From Acidobacteriota bacterium (lineage in GTDB: Bacteria; Acidobacteriota; Blastocatellia; Pyrinomonadales; Pyrinomonadaceae): a stretch of DNA of 64,000 nt. Below the pieces are notes generated by a model. The model worked only from the letters and a program-made list of their open reading frames with translations. It ran no database searches and was not told where the DNA came from. Of the stretch, positions 48,360 to 57,286 are shown piece after piece. Every line of letters begins with the position of its first letter. Position 1 is the first letter of the stretch. A program made the position numbers and the translations under genes. The stretch spans positions 1 to 64,000 of the forward strand of contig JAFAZX010000016.1 of the NCBI GenBank assembly GCA_019239425.1, given 5' to 3'.

Positions 48360-48440
48360 GGATGAAGGATGAAGGATGAAGGATGAAGGCGCTGTGGTCT
48401 GCCGTGACTTCAGCCTTCCGCCCTCATCCTTCATCCTTCC
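48360..48440. repeat. R6 palindromic heptamer element
   Basis: The left arm is four GGATGAA units (48360-48387). The right arm, read inversely, has two GGATGA-type units and then diverges (CCTTCCGCCC), so the hairpin is imperfect. It lies in the presumed 5' leader of the ABC ATPase gene, 20 bases before its ATG. Confidence 0.82.
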
Positions 48441-48474
48441 GTCGCGGAACTCCCATTCCGATGCCCGCCCACAA

Positions 48475-48490
48475 AGGAAGCCGCGTGCCA
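48475..48490 (-). promoter_or_regulatory. Sigma-54-like promoter candidate for the ABC ATPase gene
   Basis: Read leftwards, TGGCACGCGGCTTCCT matches the -24/-12 consensus TGGCACGNNNNTTGCW except for C in place of the G of the -12 GC. Immediately upstream, TGTCCGTTTTCGGA is a partial palindrome and a second TGTCCG lies 20 bases further, possible activator half-sites. An NtrC-type regulator and an NtrY-like kinase are encoded nearby. The -12 mismatch makes this tentative. Confidence 0.35.
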
Positions 48491-48569
48491 CTTCCGAAAA
48501 CGGACATTTTGAGATGAAAGCGGACACGGTGTGCCCACTTGCGGGACTGGCGCGTCCCAAAAGCGGGAT

Positions 48570-50096
48570 TCAGGCCGGCAGGCGCAGACGCGCCGCGCAG
48601 CCCGGCCCGCCCTTCCGGTTCTCGAGCATGAGGGTGCCGCCGTGCGCCTCCGCGATCTGGCGCGAGAGCACGAGCCCTATCCCCGACCCGCCCGGCTTCG
48701 TCGTGAAGAAGGGCACGAAGAGGTTCGAAGTGTTCGCCAAACCCAGCCCCTCGTCCTCGACGCAAATCTCCACGTTCCCGTTCGCGGCGGCGCGCCAGCC
48801 GACGCGCACCCCGCCGCCCGTCACCAGAGACGCGTCGGCCGCGTTGCGCACGAGGTTGATGAGGAGCTGTTCGAGCTGGTCTGCGTCGGCGCGCACGGTC
48901 AGCTCCGGCCCCGGGATGACGGAGACGCGCACACGCGTCTCGAGCCCCGCCACGCGCCGCACGAGCTGACCGAGCTCGACGAGGGCGAGCTTCGGCGGCG
49001 GCAGGCGCGCGAGGCGCGCGTACGACTCCATGAACCGGCTTAAACTCTCCGCGCGCGCCGAGACCACGTCGAGGCCGCTGCGCACGTCCTCGCGCCAGTC
49101 CTCGGGCAGGGGGTCGCGCGCGAGCAGCGAGGAGACGCTGCCGGCGATGGACTTGATGGGAGCGAGCGAGTTGTTCAGCTCGTGGCCGAGGACGCGCACG
49201 ATGCGCTGCCACGCCTTCAACTCCTCTTCGCGCAGGGGCCGGCTCAGGTCGCCGATGACGAGGAGCTGGTGCGGCACGCCGCGCTCGCGGAAGGTGCTGC
49301 GGCGCATGCCCCAGCGGCGCACCTGCCCGCCGTCGCCGGGGAAGGCTTTCGTGAGCGTCCGCGTCTCGTTGTTCTCGCGCACGCGCAGCACGTCGGCCAG
49401 CCCCAGCTCTTCCGCCGTGCGGCCGTAGGCGCGCTCCTCGGGCCTTGAGAGCAGGCGCTCGCCCGCGCGGTTGACGAGGCGCAGGCGGCGTTCGGGGTCG
49501 AAGGCGAAGACGGCCACGTCGATCTCGGCCATGACCGTCCGCAGGAGCGCCGTCGCTTCGAGCGCGCCGATGCGCTGCTCGCGCATGGTCTCGCCGAGCG
49601 CGTTGATCTCGCGGATGACCTCGCTCAGCGCGTCCTGCCCGCGCCCGCCGCGCGCCCGGAAACTGTAGTCGCCCTCGCGCAAGGCGGCGAGCAGGTTCGA
49701 GACCGTCTGCAGCGGCCGCACCACGCGGCCCTGCACCGCGAACGAGAAGCCGAGCCAGAAGCAGACGACCAGCGCGCCCAGCGTCCACACGACCTTCGGC
49801 GTGTAGCCGCCGACCCACAGAAGCACGAGCGACACGACCACGCCCGGCGCGCCCGCGGCCAGGGCCATCAGGAGCACGCGCCGCTCGTGCGCCATCGGCT
49901 CGCGCCGCCCCTTGTGGCCCTCCTCCAGGTGGCCCGCGTGTGCGGCGGAGGTGTCGGGCCGCACGTTGGGAGGAGTCGCGGGCGCGTGCGCCTCGACGCG
50001 CGCGGGCGCAGAGGCGGAGTTCACAGGGCGCGGCCCCGCCGCACTGACGCCCGCGGCCCCCGACAGACCCGAGACCTGCTCCTCAGACTTCATCAC
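48570..50096 (-). CDS. NtrY-like membrane sensor histidine kinase
   Basis: The protein has 508 residues. A proline/alanine-rich cytoplasmic N-terminus (1-70) precedes two membrane helices (VLLMALAAGAPGVVVSLVLL and VWTLGALVVCFWLGFSFAV) with only a very short loop between, so the input is probably within the membrane or cytoplasmic. A HAMP linker (VRPLQTVSNLLAALREGDYS), a PAS domain (about 185-300), the H-box VLGHELNNSLAPI and a HATPase (NLVRNAAD, DEGLGL, GSGIGLVLS) follow. The LGHELNN form is typical of NtrY/NtrB-class kinases that act on NtrC regulators, and the NtrC-type gene at 53264 is the natural partner. Confidence 0.92.
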   Translation of the reverse strand: MMKSEEQVSGLSGAAGVSAAGPRPVNSASAPARVEAHAPATPPNVRPDTSAAHAGHLEEGHKGRREPMAHERRVLLMALAAGAPGVVVSLVLLWVGGYTPKVVWTLGALVVCFWLGFSFAVQGRVVRPLQTVSNLLAALREGDYSFRARGGRGQDALSEVIREINALGETMREQRIGALEATALLRTVMAEIDVAVFAFDPERRLRLVNRAGERLLSRPEERAYGRTAEELGLADVLRVRENNETRTLTKAFPGDGGQVRRWGMRRSTFRERGVPHQLLVIGDLSRPLREEELKAWQRIVRVLGHELNNSLAPIKSIAGSVSSLLARDPLPEDWREDVRSGLDVVSARAESLSRFMESYARLARLPPPKLALVELGQLVRRVAGLETRVRVSVIPGPELTVRADADQLEQLLINLVRNAADASLVTGGGVRVGWRAAANGNVEICVEDEGLGLANTSNLFVPFFTTKPGGSGIGLVLSRQIAEAHGGTLMLENRKGGPGCAARLRLPA

Positions 50097-50133
50097 CCAA
50101 ATTGTAGACTAGGTTTCCGCGCCCGACGAACCC

Positions 50134-50175
50134 TATAATCCGGGCAGAGAACGGGCCGCCTCGCCCAGGCGGCCC
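50134..50175 (+). promoter_or_regulatory. -10 box and leader hairpin upstream of the channel gene
   Basis: A perfect TATAAT (50134-50139) is followed by a strong hairpin GGGCCGCCT/AGGCGGCCC (50153-50175) in the likely leader of the channel gene. No T-run follows the hairpin. No good -35 box is found at the right spacing. Confidence 0.4.
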
Positions 50176-50265
50176 GCGCCCTCAGGAAGTCTTACGAAAC
50201 GGCGCCCGCGGAAACGCTCTTCGCCCTGCCTTCGCGGCGCGCCTCAAACGGAAACAGACCACAGA

Positions 50266-52182
50266 ATGACACAAGCCACTCTCTCCCAGCGCCTGCGTTA
50301 CGCCTTCGACCGGAGTCTCTCGCGCGGCACGGCCTCGCTCATCGGCTGGCTCGCACTCGGCTCATTCATCATCGTCATCACGGCGACCGCCGTCCTCCTG
50401 CTGACGGGCGTCGGCCCCGAAGCGGCCGAGGGCCAGGAGCCGCAGGCGTTCAGCTTCGCTGAGGCTTTCTGGCAGAGCCTCATGCGCTCCATCGACCCAG
50501 GCACCGTGGCGGGCGACACGGGCTGGGGCTACCGCGTCCTGATGTTCGCCGTGACCGTCGGCGGCATCTTCATCGTCAGCCTGCTCATCAGCATCCTTTC
50601 GAGCGGCCTGCAGGGCCGGCTCGAAGAGCTGCGCAAGGGGCGCTCGTTCGTCGTCGAGGAGGGGCACACGCTCATCCTCGGCTGGTCTTCGCGCGCCTTC
50701 CTCATCATCCGGGAACTGGTCATCGCCAACGAGAACCAGAAGCGGCCCCGCGTCGTCGTCCTCGCCGACCGCGACAAGATCGAGATGGAGCAGGAGATTC
50801 GCGGCAAGGTCGGAGACACGAAGAACACGCGCGTCGTCTGCCGCTCGGGCAACCCCATCGACCTCGTTGACCTTGAGATCGTCAACCCGCACGCCGCCAA
50901 GTCCATCATCATCCTCTCGCCCGACGACAGCCGGGACGCCGACGCGCAGGTCATCAAGATGATCCTCGCCATCACCAACAACCCGCAGCGGCGCGAGCGG
51001 CCCTACCACGTCGTCGCCGAAATCCGCGACGAAAAGAACATGGAGGTGGCCCGCATCGTCGGCGAGGACGAGGCGAAGCTCGTCCTCTCGAGCGACATCA
51101 TCGCGCGCATCACCGTGCAGACCAGCCTGCAGGTCGGACTCTCCATCGTCTACACGGAGCTGCTCGACTACGGCGGCGACGAGATTTACATGCAGGAGGA
51201 GCCGCGGCTCGTCGGGCGCACGTACGGCGAGGCCCTGCTCTCCTACGAGAGCTGCTCGCCGATGGGCCTGCGGCCCGCCGCGGGCGGCGTGCGCGTCAAC
51301 CCGCCGATGGAGACCGTCATCCGGGAGGGCGACAGAATCATCGCCATCGCCGAGGACGACGACAAGGTCGTCTACACGGGGACGCCCGAAGGCGCCGTGG
51401 ACGAGAGCGCCATCGCGCAGGGCGGGGAGGACGAGCGCGAGCCCGAGCGCGTCCTCATCCTCGGCTGGAACAGGCGCGGCCGCACCATCGTCCGCGAGCT
51501 GGACAACTACGTCCCCGCGGGCTCCTTCCTCAAGGTCGTCGCCGACACGCCGCGCGAGGAGACCCGGCTCGACGAGGTGGCCGCGGGCCTGCAACGTCTC
51601 GCGTGCGAGTTCGAGCAGGGCGATACGACCGACCGGCAGGTGCTCGACCGACTCGACCTGACCTCCTTCAAGCACATCATCCTGCTCTGCTACGCCGACC
51701 GGCTCGACGCGCAGGCGGCCGACGCCAAGACGATGATCACGCTCCTGCACCTGCGCGACATCGAGCGGAAGAAGGGCGAGTCCTACAGCGTCGTCAGCGA
51801 GATGGTGGACGTGCGCAACCGCGCGCTGGCGGCCGTCGCCAAGGCCGACGACTTCATCGTGAGCGACGAGCTGACGGGACTCCTCCTGACGCAGGTCTCC
51901 GAGAACGGCGAGCTGCTCGAAGTCTTTCAAGACCTCTTCCGGTCGGAGGGGTCGGAGATATACCTGAAGCCGGCGCGGGACTACGTCGTGGCGGGGCGCG
52001 CGGTCAACTTCTACACGGTCGCGGAGGCCGCGCGCCGCCGCGGGCAGACGGCCATCGGTTACCGCCTGGAGCGCCACGCGCAAGACTCCTCACGCGCCTA
52101 CGGCGTCCGCGTCAACCCGCCCAAGTCCGAGCCGGTCACCTTCCAACCCGAAGACAAGGTCATCGTCCTCGCGGAAGATTAG
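50266..52182 (+). CDS. CASTOR/POLLUX-like ion channel with RCK domains
   Basis: The protein has 638 residues. Two membrane helices (SLIGWLALGSFIIVITATAVLLL, about 24-46, and VLMFAVTVGGIFIVSLLISIL, about 89-109) flank a pore-like loop with MRSIDPGTVAGDTG. Two RCK/Rossmann units follow (LILGWSSRAFLIIREL and VLILGWNRRGRTIVREL), each with a TrkA_C-like part. This is the layout of the CASTOR/POLLUX group, cation channels gated by ligand binding to RCK domains. The pore sequence is not the TVGYG of ordinary potassium channels, so selectivity is uncertain. It is divergent from the NtrY-like kinase gene. The TAG stop abuts repeat R2g. Confidence 0.88.
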   Translation: MTQATLSQRLRYAFDRSLSRGTASLIGWLALGSFIIVITATAVLLLTGVGPEAAEGQEPQAFSFAEAFWQSLMRSIDPGTVAGDTGWGYRVLMFAVTVGGIFIVSLLISILSSGLQGRLEELRKGRSFVVEEGHTLILGWSSRAFLIIRELVIANENQKRPRVVVLADRDKIEMEQEIRGKVGDTKNTRVVCRSGNPIDLVDLEIVNPHAAKSIIILSPDDSRDADAQVIKMILAITNNPQRRERPYHVVAEIRDEKNMEVARIVGEDEAKLVLSSDIIARITVQTSLQVGLSIVYTELLDYGGDEIYMQEEPRLVGRTYGEALLSYESCSPMGLRPAAGGVRVNPPMETVIREGDRIIAIAEDDDKVVYTGTPEGAVDESAIAQGGEDEREPERVLILGWNRRGRTIVRELDNYVPAGSFLKVVADTPREETRLDEVAAGLQRLACEFEQGDTTDRQVLDRLDLTSFKHIILLCYADRLDAQAADAKTMITLLHLRDIERKKGESYSVVSEMVDVRNRALAAVAKADDFIVSDELTGLLLTQVSENGELLEVFQDLFRSEGSEIYLKPARDYVVAGRAVNFYTVAEAARRRGQTAIGYRLERHAQDSSRAYGVRVNPPKSEPVTFQPEDKVIVLAED

Positions 52183-52183
52183 C

Positions 52184-52253
52184 GGGCAGTAGACAGACGG
52201 CAGCAGACAGTTAAAAAACATTCTTCTAACTGCCTGCTGCCGTCTGCCTGCTA
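52184..52253. repeat. R2 palindromic heptamer element, copy g, with compensatory changes
   Basis: Relative to canonical R2, both arms change together: GATG to GACG with CATC to CGTC, and GTAG to GCAG with CTAC to CTGC. The loop is about ten bases. It lies between convergent genes. The channel gene stops one base before it, and the gene at 52251 uses a TAG at its right edge. Confidence 0.94.
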
Positions 52254-53168
52254 TTCAACGCCCGCGGGCTTTTGGGCGAGCAGCTCGGCGAGTTCGGGGT
52301 ACTGTTGCGCGCCCTGTTGAAGCGCGCCGTAGGCCGTCCAGGAATTCTCCTCGGGCTCGATGAGATGCGCGACGGAGTCGAGGTCGATGACCAAGACCTG
52401 CCCGTCCGTGCGCAGCGCCCACACACACCACTCCGTGGCGTTGAGCGGTAGCGCGTCGTGCTCCTTGCAGAGCCGCAAGACCCAGTTCCCGACCCCTTCC
52501 GTGTTCAGCTCTTCGATCCGACGTTTGATGAGCGCGGCCAACTCGGGCGAGACGGGGAACGGGTTGAGGTTTGGGAGCGGCGTCGGCGCGGGCCGCGGCG
52601 TGTACTCTACCGCGGGCGGGGCCGGAGGCTTAACGGGAGGCGCGGGAGGCTTCGGCTCGTATACGACATCGACGCGCGAGCCGGGCCAGCCGTGATAGAC
52701 GACCTCGTCGGGGCCGTAATCCATCTCATACATCTGCGGCCCCCAGGGGCCGCGCCCGACGATGCGCAGCCGCTCGCCCGGCTCAAGGATATTGCTGATC
52801 CCCCAAGGCTCAAGCCGGACTATGAGCGGCCTCTCGCCCTCGCTGCGCACGGGGACTTTTATCTCGCGCTCGCCCGGCTCGCGCAGCGTCCAGCCGTTTC
52901 CGAAGTCGAGCGCGTCACCCTGCTCGACGGCCCTCAACTCACTCCCGACCGCCCAGGGGAAGTACACGGGGCTGTAGACTCTCTCGGCCCGAAAGACGAG
53001 GACGTTTCCGTCGCGCCACCATGTTCCGCCCGCGCCGCCGGAGAGGCTCGCGTTGGTGTAGTCCGTCCACCCCTCCGAGTAGCTGAACCGCCCATCCTCC
53101 TCAAGCTCCAACGCGGAAGAGACGTTCCAGCCGTCGGGCGAGCTGCCGTAATAATCGTAAGTCTTCAT
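52251..53168 (-). CDS. Hypothetical protein with proline-rich linker
   Basis: The protein has 305 residues with no signal peptide or membrane helix. The N-terminal part (1-165) is rich in Trp, Tyr and Gly and looks beta-structured (GTWWRDGNVLVFRAERVYSP). A proline-rich linker (about 170-205) leads to a C-terminal domain (about 210-305) with EWCVWALRTDGQVLVIDLD, which resembles SMI1/KNR4-like or immunity-protein-style small domains only vaguely. I do not recognise a family. No Shine-Dalgarno site is visible, and element R7 lies 10 bases upstream of the ATG. Confidence 0.65.
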   Translation of the reverse strand: MKTYDYYGSSPDGWNVSSALELEEDGRFSYSEGWTDYTNASLSGGAGGTWWRDGNVLVFRAERVYSPVYFPWAVGSELRAVEQGDALDFGNGWTLREPGEREIKVPVRSEGERPLIVRLEPWGISNILEPGERLRIVGRGPWGPQMYEMDYGPDEVVYHGWPGSRVDVVYEPKPPAPPVKPPAPPAVEYTPRPAPTPLPNLNPFPVSPELAALIKRRIEELNTEGVGNWVLRLCKEHDALPLNATEWCVWALRTDGQVLVIDLDSVAHLIEPEENSWTAYGALQQGAQQYPELAELLAQKPAGVE

Positions 53169-53178
53169 GGCTTACGCC

Positions 53179-53256
53179 CGTGAGCCGTGAACCGCAAACC
53201 GTGACAAGTGAAGACCGGTTCTTCCTCTTGTCACGGTTTGCGGTTCACGGCTCACG
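53179..53256. repeat. R7 palindromic heptamer element
   Basis: Perfect 30-base arms (53179-53208 and 53227-53256) are built of GTGAGCC, GTGAACC, GCAAACC and GTGACAA units. The loop is 18 bases. It lies between the NtrC-type gene and the hypothetical gene, both transcribed leftwards, and ends seven bases from the NtrC stop. It is the only copy in the window. Confidence 0.94.
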
Positions 53257-53263
53257 GCTCTTC

Positions 53264-54628
53264 TCAGATTTCGTACTTCTGCATCCGGCGGTAGAGGGCG
53301 CTGCGGCTGAGGCCGAGGGCTTCGGCGGCCTGGCTGACGTTGCCGCCGAAGCGGCGCAGGGCCTTCTGGATGAGGAGGCGCTCGACCTCTTCGAGGCTCA
53401 TCTCTTCGAGGCGGCGCTCGCCGCCCCCGCCCGCGGCCTGGAGCCCGAGGTCGAGCGGCTTCACGTCCTCCGCGCGCGCGAGCAGCACCGCGCGCTGGAC
53501 GACGTGGTCGAGTTCCCGCACGTTGCCGGGCCACGCGTACGAACGCATGCCGTCGAGCGCCGCCGGCTCGAAGCCGCGCAGGGGTTTGCGGTAGCGCTGC
53601 GCGTGTATGCGGAGGAAGTGCTCGGCGAGCGCGGGGATGTCTTCGGGGCGCTCGCGCAGGGGGGGCAGGTGTATCTCGACCGTGTTGAGGCGGAAGAAGA
53701 GGTCTTGGCGGAAGCGGCCCGTGGCGGCCTCGTCCTTGAGGTTCGCGTTCGTCGCCGAGAGCACGCGCACGTCCACGCGCCGCGTCTGCGAGGAGCCGAC
53801 GCGCTCGAACTCGCCGGTCTCGAGCACGCGCAGGAGTTTGGGCTGGAGGTTGACGGGGACGTTGGCGATCTCGTCTAGGAAGAGCGTGCTGCCGTCGGCC
53901 AGCTCGAAGCGCCCCACCCGGTCGGTCTTCGCGTCCGTGTAGGCGCCGCGGACGTGTCCGAACAGCTCCGACTCGAAGGTGCCTTCGGCGAGCGCGCCCG
54001 CGTTGACGGCGACCATCGGCTTCGAGGCGCGCGCGCTCAGGGCGTGGAGCGTGCGCGCGACGACCTCCTTGCCCGTGCCGTTCTCGCCGGTGATGAGGAC
54101 GTTGGCGTCCGAGGGGCCGACGTGGCGTATCAGTTCGAGGACGGGCTGCATCGCCTCGGACTCGGCGATGAGCAAAGGCTTCGCGCCGTTGCCGCCGTCC
54201 TCGCGCAGCATCTTGTTCTCGGCTTCGAGCCGCTCGCCCTTGCGCAGGGCGCGCGCCAGTTCCGTGTGCGTGCGCAGGATCGTGAGCAGCCGCGCGTTGT
54301 CCCAGGGCTTCTGCACGAAGTCGCGCGCGCCGCGCTGCATCGCCTCGACGGCCAGCTCGACGCTGCCCCACGCGGTCATGACGACGACGGGGAGCGTCGG
54401 GTCGAGTTCTCGTAAACGTGCTAACAGGTCTAGACCTTCCTGTCCGCTCGTCGTGTCGCGCGTGTAGTTGAGGTCGATGAGCGCCACGTCGAACGACTGG
54501 CGCGCGAGCGCCTCGGCCGCGTCCGCGGGCGACGCGACGGCGCGCGTCTCGAAACCCTCGCCCTTCAACAGGAGGCGCAAAGCCTCGATCACCGCCGGCT
54601 GGTCATCTGCGATAAGTACGCGGGGCAT
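53264..54628 (-). CDS. NtrC-family sigma-54-type response regulator
   Basis: The protein has 454 residues: receiver (Asp52 in VALIDLNYTRD), AAA+ domain with Walker A GENGTGKE and Walker B LADGSTLFLDEI, and a C-terminal Fis-type helix-turn-helix (VSQAAEALGLSRSALYRRMQ). The loop that contacts sigma-54, usually GAFTGA, reads GAYTDA here. This could weaken or alter sigma-54 contact, although related variants do occur in functional regulators. The likely cognate kinase is the NtrY-like protein at 48570-50096. No ribosome site precedes the ATG, and repeat R2h starts nine bases upstream. Confidence 0.92.
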   Translation of the reverse strand: MPRVLIADDQPAVIEALRLLLKGEGFETRAVASPADAAEALARQSFDVALIDLNYTRDTTSGQEGLDLLARLRELDPTLPVVVMTAWGSVELAVEAMQRGARDFVQKPWDNARLLTILRTHTELARALRKGERLEAENKMLREDGGNGAKPLLIAESEAMQPVLELIRHVGPSDANVLITGENGTGKEVVARTLHALSARASKPMVAVNAGALAEGTFESELFGHVRGAYTDAKTDRVGRFELADGSTLFLDEIANVPVNLQPKLLRVLETGEFERVGSSQTRRVDVRVLSATNANLKDEAATGRFRQDLFFRLNTVEIHLPPLRERPEDIPALAEHFLRIHAQRYRKPLRGFEPAALDGMRSYAWPGNVRELDHVVQRAVLLARAEDVKPLDLGLQAAGGGGERRLEEMSLEEVERLLIQKALRRFGGNVSQAAEALGLSRSALYRRMQKYEI

Positions 54629-54636
54629 AAGTTTGA

Positions 54637-54774
54637 GTAGTCGGTAGACAGTAGACAGCAGTCAATAATCGAAGGGGGCCGGGATGCCGAAAACTATCTC
54701 ACCCGAATGCCGGCAGCGCAAGAACCGAAGGCGCGCGGCGGGCGGAGACCTACTGACTACTGTCTACTGTCTAC
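54637..54774. repeat. R2 palindromic heptamer element, copy h (divergent)
   Basis: The left arm is GTAGTCG, GTAGACA, GTAGACA, GCAGTCA. The right arm, read inversely, is GTAGACA, GTAGACA, GTAGTCA, GTAGG. The loop is about 87 bases and GC-rich. It lies between the first ADOP gene's end and the NtrC-type gene's start, or rather in the latter's leader. Confidence 0.9.
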
Positions 54775-54779
54775 TCCCT

Positions 54780-57191
54780 TCATTCATATCGAAGCGCGAC
54801 TATCGGGTCGACCTTCGTCGCGCGCCGCGCGGGGACGAGACAGGCCAGGAGCGCGACCGCCGTGAGCAGCAGCGAGACGAAGGCAAAGACCGTCGCGTCG
54901 GTCGCGGAGACTTCGTAGAGCAGGCTCGCGAGCACGCGCGTCAGGGCGAAGGCCGCTGCGAGTCCGGCCAGCACCCCGCCGAGCGCGAGCGCCATCCCCT
55001 GCCGGACGACCATGCGGATGACGTCCCCGCCGCGCGCGCCGAGCGCAATGCGGATGCCGATCTCGTGCGTCCGCTGCGTCACCGTGTAGGACATCACGCC
55101 GTAGACGCCGACCGCCGCGAGCAGCAGCGCCACGCAGGCGAAGGCCGTCAGGAGCTGCGCGTAGAAGCGCGGCTGCGCGACCTGCTCCGAAAGCAGTTGC
55201 TCCATCGTCCTCACGCCCGCGGCCGCGCGCGCCGCGTCCACCTCGCGCACCGCCCTCTGCGCCGCGGGCGCGAGCGCGGTCGGATCGCCCTCGGTGCGCA
55301 CGATGAAGGAGGACGAGAGCCACGGGCGCTGCAGGTAGCAGTCGTAAATCTGTATGCCGGTCGGCTGCCCGACCGACTGCTTCGTGTCGGCGACGACGCC
55401 GACGACCTCGAGCGCAATGCGCCGCTCCATGTAGTCAATCGTGAGGCGCTTCCCCAAAGGGTCTTCGCCGGGGAAGACGCGCCGCGCCATCGTCTCGTTG
55501 ATGAGCGCGACCGCGGGCGCGCCATCGGCGTCGCGCTCCGTGAAGCCGCGGCCGCGCAACAAGGGGATGCGCATCACCTCGAAGTAGTTGGGGCTGACCG
55601 CGAGGTAGTCGGCCTGCGGCTCCTCGCCGGCGCGCGCGGGCCTTCCCTCGACGCCGAAGGAGAAGTTGAGCACCCAGTCGAGCGGGAGGCTCGAAGCGAG
55701 GGCCGCGCCGCGCGCGCCGGGGAGCGCCGCGAGCCTCTCCTGCATCTTCCCGAAGTACTCGGCGCGCTGCGCGTTCTGCCCGTAGAGCTGCGGCGGCGCG
55801 CCGACGGTCAGCGTGAGGAGGTTGCGCGGCTCAAAGCCCAGCTCGGTCTGTTGCAGGCGGATGAAGCTGCGCAGCAGGAGGCCCGCGCCGACGAGCAGCA
55901 CCAGGGTCACCGCGATCTCCGCGACGACCAGGAGTCCGCGCGCGCGGCGGACGCGCGCCTCCGAGGACGCGCCCCGCCCCGTCTCTTTGAGCGCGAGGTT
56001 GAGGTCGGGCTTCGAGACCTTCAGGCCGGGCAGCAGGCCGACGAGCACCCCCGCCGACAGCGAGACGAACGCCGTGAACGCCAGCACCCAGCCGTCCACG
56101 CGCGCCTCGTCGAGCCGCGCGAAGCGCAACTCTTCGGGCACGAGCGCGAGCAGGCCGTCGACGCCCCACAGCGCCAGCACCACGCCCAACGCCCCGCCCG
56201 CGACCGTGAGCAACACGCTCTCGGCGAGCAGTTGCCGCACGACGCGCCAGCGCGTCGCGCCGAGCGCCGCGCGCACGGCCATCTCTTTGTAGCGCGCCGT
56301 CGAGCGCGCGAGCAGGAGGTTCGTCACGTTCGCGCACGCGATGAGCAGCACGAACCCGACCGCGCCGAAGAGGACGAGCAGGGCGGTGCGCGCCTGCGAC
56401 CCGACCAGCGTCTCGCGCAGGGGGATGAGGCGCACGCCCCAGTCGCCGTTCGAGTCCGGGTAGGCTTCGGCGAGCCGCGCGGCGACGCCGCCCAACTCAC
56501 CTTGCGCCTGCTCGCGCGTCAGGCCCGACTTCAGGCGGCCGACGACCGCGAAGTAGCGGCTCGTGCGCTGCCTCAGCTCGCCGGACTTGCTCGGGAGCGG
56601 CGTCCAGACTTCGGCGTAGGCCGGATACCTGAACCGCTCCGGCATGACGCCGACGACCGTCGCGCTCCCGCCGCCGACGAGCGGCAACTGCTTTCCGATC
56701 ACGCCCGGGTCGCCGCCGAAGCGGCGTTGCCAGAGTCTGTGACTCAGAAGGACGGGGCGCACTCCCGCGTCAACGAACTCTTCGGGCGCGAGCACGCGGC
56801 CGAGCGCGGGCGCCACGCCGAGCAAGCCGAAGAAGTCTTCGGAGACGCGCACGCCCGAGAGCTGTTCGGGCAGGCCGCCCGTGTCGAGCGTGAGGCCGCC
56901 GCCGGTGTAGGCCGCGAGCCCGTCGAAGGCTCGGCTCTGCGCGCGCCAGTCCATGAAGTCGGCGGGCGCGACGCCGCGCACCTCGGCCGCGCCGCCGCGC
57001 CTGTTCTCCGCCGCGGCGACGACCAGACGCTCCGGGGCGGGGAACGGCAGGGGCCGCACGAGCGCCGCGTAGACGACGCTGAAGACCGCCGTGTTGATGC
57101 CGATGCTCAACCCCAACGTCAGCACCGCGACCAGCGTCAGCCCCGGCCGCTTCGAAAGAGTCCTCAGCCCGTAGCGCAAGTCTTGAAGCAT
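54780..57191 (-). CDS. ADOP-type ABC transporter permease (MacB/FtsX), copy 1
   Basis: The protein has 803 residues from the ATG at 57191 (MLQDLRYGLRTLSKRPG), preceded by GGAG. The layout is the acidobacterial duplicated orphan permease: membrane helix 1, a MacB-type periplasmic core domain, an FtsX block (ANVTNLLLARSTARYKEMAVRA), a second periplasmic domain and a final FtsX block (MSYTVTQRTHEIGIRIALGARGG). It ends LVPARRATKVDP-x-VALRYE like its neighbours. Such permeases should export lipids, peptides or toxins, or act mechanically with an ATPase. No ATPase is fused or adjacent. Confidence 0.93.
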   Translation of the reverse strand: MLQDLRYGLRTLSKRPGLTLVAVLTLGLSIGINTAVFSVVYAALVRPLPFPAPERLVVAAAENRRGGAAEVRGVAPADFMDWRAQSRAFDGLAAYTGGGLTLDTGGLPEQLSGVRVSEDFFGLLGVAPALGRVLAPEEFVDAGVRPVLLSHRLWQRRFGGDPGVIGKQLPLVGGGSATVVGVMPERFRYPAYAEVWTPLPSKSGELRQRTSRYFAVVGRLKSGLTREQAQGELGGVAARLAEAYPDSNGDWGVRLIPLRETLVGSQARTALLVLFGAVGFVLLIACANVTNLLLARSTARYKEMAVRAALGATRWRVVRQLLAESVLLTVAGGALGVVLALWGVDGLLALVPEELRFARLDEARVDGWVLAFTAFVSLSAGVLVGLLPGLKVSKPDLNLALKETGRGASSEARVRRARGLLVVAEIAVTLVLLVGAGLLLRSFIRLQQTELGFEPRNLLTLTVGAPPQLYGQNAQRAEYFGKMQERLAALPGARGAALASSLPLDWVLNFSFGVEGRPARAGEEPQADYLAVSPNYFEVMRIPLLRGRGFTERDADGAPAVALINETMARRVFPGEDPLGKRLTIDYMERRIALEVVGVVADTKQSVGQPTGIQIYDCYLQRPWLSSSFIVRTEGDPTALAPAAQRAVREVDAARAAAGVRTMEQLLSEQVAQPRFYAQLLTAFACVALLLAAVGVYGVMSYTVTQRTHEIGIRIALGARGGDVIRMVVRQGMALALGGVLAGLAAAFALTRVLASLLYEVSATDATVFAFVSLLLTAVALLACLVPARRATKVDPIVALRYE

Positions 57192-57210
57192 ATGCTCACT
57201 CCGTTCGCAG

Positions 57211-57286
57211 GTGATAAGTGATGAGTGATAGGTGATAAGAAAGAACGTCGGGCCGTGTCTTCCTCTTATCACTTATCACTTATCAC
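57211..57286. repeat. R4 palindromic heptamer element, copy b
   Basis: The left arm is GTGATAA, GTGATGA, GTGATAG, GTGATAA. The right arm repeats GTGATAA inversely. The left flank CTCACTCCGTTCGCAG is identical to that of copy c. It lies between ADOP copies 1 and 2 and provides the stop of copy 2. Confidence 0.93.

Noticed and set aside
54684..57221. An 845-codon open frame on the plus strand opposite ADOP copy 1
   Set aside because: The translation is Arg/Glu/His-rich low complexity with no motif and it crosses repeat R2h. The minus-strand frame encodes a clear permease.
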